64,000 bases of DNA from positions 35,531 through 99,530 of the forward strand of contig JAKIWE010000005.1 of the NCBI GenBank assembly GCA_022750195.1, read 5' to 3'. This DNA comes from Thermoplasmata archaeon. Its GTDB lineage: Archaea; Thermoplasmatota; Thermoplasmata; Lutacidiplasmatales; UBA184. Of the stretch, positions 1 to 8,400 are shown piece by piece. The position numbers and the translations under genes were made by a program. Below the pieces are notes generated by a model that was given only the letters and a program-made list of their open reading frames with translations, ran no database searches and was not told the DNA's origin. The stretch's first letter is position 1, and each line of letters begins with the position of its first letter.

Positions 1-1
1 T

Positions 2-187
2 GAGTCCAATCCGAATCAGCCAGATGGATCGGTCGCGATCGGGTTCGCTGGGGCCGAGTTCCAGGGACAATCCGGTCCCGATTCAGGCGCGTACGACCCC
101 AACATTCACCAGCCGCAGGCGAATGTAGAGGAAGAGGAGTCGCGAGCCTTCGAAGTTCAACCATTACTGTTCGTCTACCTCGGATAG
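2..187 (+). CDS. C-terminal fragment of an unknown protein (left-edge partial)
   Basis: An open frame enters from the left edge and stops with TAG 10 bases before the next gene, leaving about 61 visible residues. The tail is acidic (a run of four glutamates about 20 residues from the end) and finishes with a hydrophobic segment ending in LFVYLG. I do not recognise a family. The close spacing and shared strand suggest it is the preceding gene of the defence-like operon that follows, so it could be a further component of that system. Only the 3' end is in view, so function and length are unknown. Confidence 0.5.
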   Translation, partial: ESNPNQPDGSVAIGFAGAEFQGQSGPDSGAYDPNIHQPQANVEEEESRAFEVQPLLFVYLG

Positions 188-193
188 GTGATG
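186..193 (+). promoter_or_regulatory. Strong Shine-Dalgarno site before the sacsin-like ATPase
   Basis: AGGTGATG lies 4 bases before the ATG at 198 and matches the archaeal anti-SD consensus GGAGGTGAT. It overlaps the stop codon of the preceding gene, so translation of the two may be coupled. It fixes the start of the ATPase gene at 198. Confidence 0.6.
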
Positions 194-197
194 CTAC

Positions 198-3100
198 ATG
201 AAAACCCGCGAGATTGTCTGCTCACTTTGTAGGCAGCCGTTCGAAGTGGGGTTCGAGGTCGATGAGGGCCACGCCGACACTTGGATTTGCGCGTCCCACG
301 CTCCGGACTCGATCCGACTAGATCTTCTGGCCTTCATCAAACGGCGTATCGCCGTCCATCGAACCCTTTACGAGAACGCTGGTCGGATGGTCCTGCGTGA
401 GCTGGTCCAGAATGCGGACGATGCTGGCGCATCAATATTGGTTCTGAGGTTCGAGAGCGATGCCCTCTACGTGGCCAACGACGGCAGAGCATTCACAACC
501 GGCCCAAGGGCCGGAGAGTCGAGCGACTTCCGACGAGTGACCTGGATTCTGGAGCCGCATAAGGCGGCGGAGTTAGACACAACGGGTCAGTTCGGTACCG
601 GATTCCAGACAGTGTACGTCCTGACCGACGCCCCGGAGATTCACTCGAACGGCTGGTCGCTACGAATGGATCCGGCCGCAGGAAAGACTCGAACTCTTCA
701 GACCGCTGGGGAGGGCCGCCTCGTGTCACCATACGCGTGGCGGGAAGAGAGTGACCGTGGAGGAGTGTTGTTCCGGCTTCCCTGGCGGGAGCCCGATTTC
801 GATTCGACGGCAGCCGGCACCGGCGGGTCGCTGGGAAGCACTGCGGACTTCCCACCGTACTCTGTGCCTGAACGGGAGCGACTATACAATGACTTATGCG
901 AATACCTCGTCGACGTCGTTCTCTGTTGCCAGAATCTCCGGACCGTCCGGTTGATATGGGCAGGATCGAGGCCGTTCAAATCTGCTCAGGTGAGGCGAGA
1001 TTTCAGGCTGAAGGGAGAGTACGGCGTCAAGGTGGGCACGGTGACCTTGGGCGATCTTCAAGGAGACGATACCTGGTACACGTGGCGCAATCGAAACGAC
1101 GCTTCATCTCGTGATGGCAGCCAGTCGTACCAGACAGAGGGTTGGAAGTGGGCGGGTAAGGCCACGTCGCACCGCTTCCTGGTCTCATCGTCGGCCGTCG
1201 GCTGGGAAGCCGGTCGACCTGACTTCATCGGGTTGAGACTGAAGGACGGAGCCCCAGCCATCACGTCGAGCGTGGAAGACCTTCGAAGGGAGCTCAAACG
1301 CAACGATGTGCACCTTCTCCTGCCGATGTTCCGCCGTCGCACGGAAAGCCCTGGGGAGGGGAGGTCTCTCCTGTACAACGCGTTACCCCTTCCCACTCAA
1401 TCGAGCAACTGGTTTTCGTTCACGGGTCGGTTCTTCCCAGACGAGAGCCGGTTGGACATCGACGTCGCATCCTACGACGGCCTGGCCGGCGAGTGGCATC
1501 GGAGGATTGTTCTCACCGTCGGAAGACTGTTCCTGGAGGTGTTCCCGGAATTCGTCCGTCGAATCAAAGCGGATTCAAGCATCCCGCCCGAGGTCCAACA
1601 GCAGATCATCCTCGATTCGTTGCCAATGGCCCCCCTCGGGCGATGGATGCGTTCCAAGGAGGTCGACGTCTCCTGGGCTAGCAAGGCCGACGCAGAGATC
1701 ATCAATCTCGTGAAGGCGCAGGAGATTCTGCTTTGCGAACGGCGCTGGTATGCCCCGGTGGCAGCAATCGACACCTCGGACTTTGGCCCAGACCATGATG
1801 GCGCATCGGAGGCGCTAAAGCTTCTCGGTGTACCGGCGTACTCGCGCGAATTCCTAGCCCACCCCTCCTTTCAAATTCTGGCGCCGAATCTACTTTCCCG
1901 CCGCTTGACTACAGACTCGTTTGTCGCCTTGTTCGAGACCTTTCTGCGTCAGTCCGGCGGCACTTTGTATTACCAACGCGCTCCGAAAGGAAGCCATGCG
2001 ATCGGTAAGGTGGGTGTCAGCTCCCTGGTTCGTTTCTGTCTGCTGAGGTCTGACGCTGCGTCCCGACTTAGGGGCCTACCGGTCGTCCCCGGGAAGGACG
2101 GACTGCTTAGGCCTATCCGGGACTATATCTCAATCCCCGAAGAATTCAGCGATCTGAATACCCTGTTGACCCCGCAGATGAAGATACACCCCGACTTTGA
2201 GCCAGACCTGATTCAGGTCGATGCGGCCTCAAGGCTCGCCCACTCCGACCGGATTCCCGAAATAATCTCCAGAATCTCGGCAACGAGCGGGTCCGTAAAT
2301 TTCGAGCCGGACGAGTCGGCGCTTGGAGTGATTTCCCACGTATTGGCTCGACTGGCTAAGGACGGCGAGCTGACGCTTACGAAGCTTCACGTTTCATGGA
2401 AATTCATCCCGGTCCGGTACCAAGGGAAGATCCATCTGTCCGCTCCGAACATAGAAGTTCGAGTGGACAGGGCGCCTGGCGTATTCATTGGACGGGTCGA
2501 GAAGTACCGGCGCGAGTTCATCTTTCAACGCCAGCAAGACCGCCCGCCGTGGCTGACTGACGCATTGAAGGAGAAGGTTCGTTTTCTCGAAACCGTGGGG
2601 ATTAGCGAGGAGGAGGAGTCGAAACTTGCGGAGGCTCTCGGACTGATCCGCCTGCAGGACGGCCCGGTCCCCACCTCGTTCGTGAGATGCTTTCTCGCTC
2701 CGAGAGGGCAGTCGCTATTCGACGATGCTCACCTAAGCGTATTCCTCGGGCTGAAGGCGCGATCCGACCTGGACGCGCAGAAGAGGGCCTATCTCTCTGC
2801 ATTACGGGAGTACTATGCAGCAGGGCCGGGCACCGAGCAGGGCCTCCGCCCACAAGACTGGTCCAGCACCCCATGTCTCTTCGACACCGAGGGTCGTTGG
2901 GAGCCGCCGCCCAGGTTCTCTCTGGCACGAACGCCCGAATTGGCGATGTTCGGGTACCGAGAATTACATTCATTCTTCAGCGACTGGCCCGAGGCCACCC
3001 TAAGGGGAATCGGGGTACCCGCTGGTCCAACGCCCTCACAAGTAGTTGAAGTGATAAGGCGCGCCCTCGGGGCCGGTAACCCGGATCGTCGAGCGTTGGC

Positions 3101-5402
3101 GGACATCTTCGCATTTCTGTGCACCTCTCGGGAGGCCCCGTCGGCCCTAGGCGATGACCTGCGGCGATACAGATGGGTCCCAACCAAGGACGGTCGACTG
3201 GTATCGACCGAGGAGGTTCTCCCCCCAATCCCCGAAACCGTGGCCGTACTCGGCCCGGCCTTTCCGTTGCTATTCGACCTCGATGCTTGCTCGGAGGCTT
3301 TCCGCAGCTCATTCTTGCATCTGGATCCAGCGAGGCGGATTGCACGATTGCAGAGTCTCGGCGTCTCCGAAACTCCCAATCTTGAACAGCTGCTCCGCTT
3401 GGTGCAACAGCTCGCGAAGGACGGGCTCGTCCCACCGCCTGGTCTGCTGTCCCGGATGGAGTCCCTGTCCCGTACAGATGTTGAGACCGATCTGCGCGGA
3501 GGACTATTCTTTTGGAAGGGGGCCTGGATTGAGGGTCATAAGGTAATACTGTCCGATGATTCGAGGCTCCGTCAGGCCCTTGATGGCGTCGCCACAGTCA
3601 TCGATCCTCTGGCTGCAGAGCCTTACCGAACCTACCTTTCCAGAGCAGGTGCGCGCATCGCACCTGAACCAGGTGAACTTGTCTCAGCAATAGTCTCCCA
3701 TTCCGCTAGTATGGGTGAGGCTGTCCGAAATAGGTCCACCTCGCTGCTCCTCCTGTGGGATGGCCTGGAGGCCCTTCTTTCCGAAGGCTGGAAGGGAATG
3801 CTCGATGTCCCCCCTCCCGAGTCCCTGATTTACCCCCTCGGCGATCAGCTTCCGAAAGTCGCGCAGCTCGTGATTGACGTTGACCCGCAATCCGAAACCC
3901 GTCTATTCCGCAGGGCCGGTTGGATCGGCCCGACGTTCGTTTTCACGATTAGCAGTCAGGCGCTCCACGACAGAGCTCTCCGTCGCCTCGGGGCGCGTAC
4001 TGAGCGACAATTGCGGGGAAAGGAGGTCGCGGGGATCCTCTCCGGCGTTGCGCTGGAGAGCCGGGTTCTTGGCATCGAAGACCAAGAAACTGTCCTTAGA
4101 CTACTCCAGCACGTCGCACAGATCGAACCGAGCTTCCAGTTCGGTGACGCGCCAGTCTGGCTCGCACGAGGCCCCGACGGGGCTGTGCTCGTGCCCCTGT
4201 CGAATTGCTTTCTCAGCGACACCCCCGACGCGTTGCTCTTCTCACCTGAAGTCAACCTCCTTGTTGACCGATTTGAGGGCTCACCCTACTCCGGGGTCAG
4301 GGTGCTTGCGCTAGCGCAGAGACCCCCCTGCAAATCCCTCGCGGCATCTATAGTTCGTCGGGGGTTCCGACCAGTTCGATCCTACGAGGACAGCGAGGCT
4401 CGGGAAAGGCTCCCCGCGATTGCCGACGCCCTGACCGAGCTCTCCCCAAGCTGGTCAAAATCCCATTCCGCTCCGCTCGATCGGCTACGTTCTGGCAGGC
4501 TCTTCCGAGCGGATTCGATTGCGATCGAACTCACTCTCGGAGCGATTACCCGTCAGTCGACCGCCCCGTGCGCGATCAGGACGAGGGAAGGGACCGGTGA
4601 GATTTTCATCGTCTCTGGCGATCCAACACTAGGGCAGGCGCTATCAGCAGAATTGGCCCCGTTTCTGGAAGGAGGAGAGTCTGCCGAACGCGGAACAGCG
4701 GGCGGCGCGAGCCGCACACCGTTCGCGTGGAATCCACCCGGCGCTGCCCAGCTCATGGGACTTTCTTCCGTCCTCGATGTCCTTCTGATCACCGATCCGA
4801 CCCAATGGCACATCCTGATTGCAGGTCTGTCTCCTCGGGCCACGTCGATGCCTCCTCTTTCGGCCGGATTCTTGGAGGAGAGGGAAGAAGGATACACAGA
4901 GACCCGAGCGAGTCTTCACCGGATGTATGAGGTGTGTCAGATTTGCGGGCGAAGTACCCCCATGGATGTGGCCTCAGGGGCGACCTCGGAAACGGTGAAG
5001 AGGATACTCTCGATGAAGGGTGGCCGTTATCGGGGGGACGTCGGTCCGTACCAGCTTGCGAACGCCCTCTATTTGTGCCCTAGCCACCAGACCTTGTACG
5101 AACGAGGGCTCATCCGTTTGCCGGACATCGATGACCTTGTGACTAGCGGTGAGCCGAACAAAGGAAGTCACGTGAGACGTGCCGCCCACCTCAGGGAAAT
5201 GGCTGGACAGTCTGCGGCAAGCAGACTGCGTGTGGAGGTGTTTGAGTACGTCCGACCGGGTGACGAAGAGGAGGATCGCGGTCCTGCTCAGACGAAGCGC
5301 AAGGCGGCGTGGAGGCCGTCGACTATCGAACTCCATGACGACCATGCCAAGGCAGTCCTGAGTATGCTAGCTGACTGGCTGGAGGGCAACTACCGTGCCT
5401 AA
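198..5402 (+). CDS. Sacsin/HSP90-type ATPase with N- and C-terminal zinc/HNH-like motifs (defence-associated)
   Basis: A 1734-residue protein. The N terminus has a possible zinc knuckle (C8, C11, C31, H34). A GHKL ATPase domain follows: N-box RELVQNADDAG (67-77), NDG (94-96) and the G2 loop GQFGTGFQTVY (130-140), the pattern of sacsin and NO VEIN type HATPase domains. The long middle is not recognised. Near the end, C1580-x2-C1583 and the segment LCPSHQTLYERG (C1627, H1630) look like an HNH-type zinc nuclease or a zinc-binding fold. Known of the family: prokaryotic sacsin-like ATPases occur next to helicases and methylases in defence islands. The ATG at 198 is supported by a strong SD site. 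The next gene starts 8 bases before this one stops, so the two are translationally coupled. Nuclease activity of the C terminus is inference. Confidence 0.8.
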   Translation: MKTREIVCSLCRQPFEVGFEVDEGHADTWICASHAPDSIRLDLLAFIKRRIAVHRTLYENAGRMVLRELVQNADDAGASILVLRFESDALYVANDGRAFTTGPRAGESSDFRRVTWILEPHKAAELDTTGQFGTGFQTVYVLTDAPEIHSNGWSLRMDPAAGKTRTLQTAGEGRLVSPYAWREESDRGGVLFRLPWREPDFDSTAAGTGGSLGSTADFPPYSVPERERLYNDLCEYLVDVVLCCQNLRTVRLIWAGSRPFKSAQVRRDFRLKGEYGVKVGTVTLGDLQGDDTWYTWRNRNDASSRDGSQSYQTEGWKWAGKATSHRFLVSSSAVGWEAGRPDFIGLRLKDGAPAITSSVEDLRRELKRNDVHLLLPMFRRRTESPGEGRSLLYNALPLPTQSSNWFSFTGRFFPDESRLDIDVASYDGLAGEWHRRIVLTVGRLFLEVFPEFVRRIKADSSIPPEVQQQIILDSLPMAPLGRWMRSKEVDVSWASKADAEIINLVKAQEILLCERRWYAPVAAIDTSDFGPDHDGASEALKLLGVPAYSREFLAHPSFQILAPNLLSRRLTTDSFVALFETFLRQSGGTLYYQRAPKGSHAIGKVGVSSLVRFCLLRSDAASRLRGLPVVPGKDGLLRPIRDYISIPEEFSDLNTLLTPQMKIHPDFEPDLIQVDAASRLAHSDRIPEIISRISATSGSVNFEPDESALGVISHVLARLAKDGELTLTKLHVSWKFIPVRYQGKIHLSAPNIEVRVDRAPGVFIGRVEKYRREFIFQRQQDRPPWLTDALKEKVRFLETVGISEEEESKLAEALGLIRLQDGPVPTSFVRCFLAPRGQSLFDDAHLSVFLGLKARSDLDAQKRAYLSALREYYAAGPGTEQGLRPQDWSSTPCLFDTEGRWEPPPRFSLARTPELAMFGYRELHSFFSDWPEATLRGIGVPAGPTPSQVVEVIRRALGAGNPDRRALADIFAFLCTSREAPSALGDDLRRYRWVPTKDGRLVSTEEVLPPIPETVAVLGPAFPLLFDLDACSEAFRSSFLHLDPARRIARLQSLGVSETPNLEQLLRLVQQLAKDGLVPPPGLLSRMESLSRTDVETDLRGGLFFWKGAWIEGHKVILSDDSRLRQALDGVATVIDPLAAEPYRTYLSRAGARIAPEPGELVSAIVSHSASMGEAVRNRSTSLLLLWDGLEALLSEGWKGMLDVPPPESLIYPLGDQLPKVAQLVIDVDPQSETRLFRRAGWIGPTFVFTISSQALHDRALRRLGARTERQLRGKEVAGILSGVALESRVLGIEDQETVLRLLQHVAQIEPSFQFGDAPVWLARGPDGAVLVPLSNCFLSDTPDALLFSPEVNLLVDRFEGSPYSGVRVLALAQRPPCKSLAASIVRRGFRPVRSYEDSEARERLPAIADALTELSPSWSKSHSAPLDRLRSGRLFRADSIAIELTLGAITRQSTAPCAIRTREGTGEIFIVSGDPTLGQALSAELAPFLEGGESAERGTAGGASRTPFAWNPPGAAQLMGLSSVLDVLLITDPTQWHILIAGLSPRATSMPPLSAGFLEEREEGYTETRASLHRMYEVCQICGRSTPMDVASGATSETVKRILSMKGGRYRGDVGPYQLANALYLCPSHQTLYERGLIRLPDIDDLVTSGEPNKGSHVRRAAHLREMAGQSAASRLRVEVFEYVRPGDEEEDRGPAQTKRKAAWRPSTIELHDDHAKAVLSMLADWLEGNYRA

Positions 5403-8400
5403 GCCCAGGCCCCCTCTGGGGTTTACGGTTATCCCGAAGGAAAAGATTCCGAACTGGATTCCTCTTCTGCACCGAATCTACGAGTTCGAGTCGCTTAGAG
5501 TCGCCGGTCCCAGTTCATCGCAGCGGGACCTAAGGACAGTGCTCTGGAGCAAGGCCGAGCTCTCGGCGGCTCTCGCGATTCCAGACACCGAACGGCAAGA
5601 CCTCGATGATCTGATGGGGTACCTGGAGAAGACACGTCAGCTGATGAGGGTCCCTGGGGAGAAGGAAGCTCCCGAGAGATTCGTCACACGGGTGGCCGAG
5701 ACGATTAGGATTCTTGGCCACTCATACGAGTATTGGTACAAAGGGCGCCCCGGCATTGACACGGTTCGATGGTTGGTCGAAGAGAAGAAAGTTCCCCGTC
5801 GAAACCTCTCTCTCGCCCAGGTCAAGACCGCGCTAAACAAGGCAATTGCCTCAGAAGCGAATAATCGAGGCTCCAGCCCCAATCTCAATGAGTCAATCGA
5901 ACGAGTCCTCAACGGAATCGCCGAACGCCTTGGGGGATTAGAAGCGGCCGGGTTTTCCCAGTTTCAACTTGATACCATAGCAGCTTCGCTCGAGAGCCGC
6001 AATGTACGACCCGGGTCTCTTCAGAAGGCGACCGTCCTCACAGCCGGAGTCGGGTCGGGAAAGACCCTTGCATTCGGGACAGGTGCGCTCATCGCCGCCC
6101 TAGAGGGGCAGCTCGGGGGTCGGGAGACAAGGCGATCGTACCTTCTGGTTTACCCTAGGAAGGCGCTGGCCTTCGATCAAGCCCGAGTGCTCGGCGATTA
6201 CGCGGAGGCGATCGGAATGCCCGCGCTCCACGTCCACCTCGAACACGAGCGTCGCTACCGAGAGGAGGGACTGACGGTTGCTGAGGGCATCGAGAAGTAC
6301 TACACTGGAGGGGAGCCGTTTCCCAGCATCGTGATAACTACCTTCGAAACGCTTCGCCGTCGGCTATCGAATCCAAGGTTCGCGAAATTCATCAACCGGT
6401 GGCTTGCGGGCATCATACTTGACGAAATCCACCTCGCTGCGGGCCTCACGGGGGGTCACATCGCGATGTTGGTCAGACGGCTGCGCCAGACGGCGGATGG
6501 CCGGAACCTTCTCCTCATCGGAGCGTCAGCGACGGTCGCCCGTCCAGACGAGCATGCAGCCAGAATCTTCGGCCTCAACCACCGAGACGTCGAGGTAATC
6601 TCCCCCTCGACCTCGGATCTTGATTCTCTCGGCCTCGCGCATCACGTATTCCTTCGTTCGAGCGGGCTGATTTCACCCCAAGGCGCGCTCGTGAACGCGA
6701 CGAGCCTGCTGGTACATTCGCGGCGCCATGCGCTCGGGACGAGGGCGCGTGGCGACGAAGTGCGCCAGAAGTCAATCGCCTTCGCCGACAACCTCGATAT
6801 GCTCGGCCGGTGGAACGCGGACCTACGCGAGAACGAACGAACCGAGGACTCTGAGTTCCGCCGCCATCCTACGAGTCCGAAGATGACCACAATGTGGAGC
6901 GAACGACAACGCGAGCTGCCCTATGCGCTTCGGTTTCAACGTCCTCTCCAACGACGCATCGAAGCCGAGGGGGGAGCTGGCGAGGCACTCGACCCCGTCC
7001 TGCCCGAGGAACGAGGCAAGGACTGGTGCAATCGCTGCCAGAATGGTGAGCGCCTTGTCATCGCCAGTGCAGTCTCGAAGACCGAGGTAGGAAAGTTCAG
7101 CCAGCTGGTACATCGGCACCCGCACCGAAAGGACGACTCCCTTCGGATCTTTCACCTGCAGAATCCGGTCTTTGCTGAAGATAATGTCGATATCGGTACC
7201 ATGGATCGGTGCCCATACCTGCGGGCGGGGGCGTGCCTTTGGTTCCCAATGGGAGAACCCGGGCCAGCAATCGACGGCGAGCCGCACCAACCCCTCCCGT
7301 TGGATCCCGAGCCGATTCCCGAGAAGCACCCGAGCAACTACGAGTGGCGCGAGGTCGTTCGGTCAATCGTATACTCGTCGAAGAGCGAGCCGTCCGACGA
7401 CGCCGCGGGCGACGACCTCGCAGAGATAGTCTACAGGGCTCCAGCCAACCGGGTCTATGGGGTCCGGTCCGATCAGCCGATGTCGGTCGACATTGTTCTT
7501 GCTTCTCCGAGCCTGGAAGTCGGGGTCGACCTTCCGATGTTGACTGAGGGTATCATGACCAAAGCGATCCGAAACATTGCCTCCTATCGTCAGAAAGCAG
7601 GGCGTGTCGGCCGCGAACCGGGGATGGACGTCATGAACGTGACCTTCGTCCACGATACCGCGATCGATCTTCACTATTATCGCCAACCCACCCGGCTTGT
7701 GAGTCGTGGTCGGCTCGACCCGATATCACTTAAGGATCGTAACGAGGCTATCCTGTATTCGGGGCTCTACAGCGCGGTCTGGGATTGGCTTGCCCTCCGA
7801 AGCAATCTTCCCGAGCCGATACCCCGACGGGTTGAACCTGACGGGAAGAGTCGGTTCTCGTTGATGCTCGGGGAGTGTCTGCATGACCTCCAGAATCCGG
7901 CCTTCCGGGCTAGGACTATTGGGCACCTCAGGTCCGTCGCTCTCGGGATTCCCGGAGTAGACCCATCGGAACTCGAGGCCGCGGTGGGTCAGGTCGAGAG
8001 TGAGCTCAGGCTGCTGCTGACTGATTCGTCATCGACGCTCACCGTGTCGGGTGGACCGCCGGCGCCAACCGTCGCTGACATCTTTGCCTACCTGAACGCC
8101 GAATCGGGCCCAGGAGGCAGAGACGTCAGGGCAATCCATGGGCGCGAGCTGGGTGCCTTCTCCAAGGCGGCGGCCGACGCTACGGCGCTCGCTGCGCGGA
8201 TTCAGACTCCCGGGTCGGAGGGCATCGATGGGCTGAGACGTCTAGGCGTCATGGATCGAACCGGTTGCTGGGACCTGGGCGCGGTTTCGGGAATAGTCCG
8301 CGACCTCGGCAACGAGGTGTCGCGCGCTGACCCCTCGGCTCGCGATGCGAATCTCGTTGAGCTCCACGGCACGATACTCCCTCGGCTGGAGCGCGAGCTC

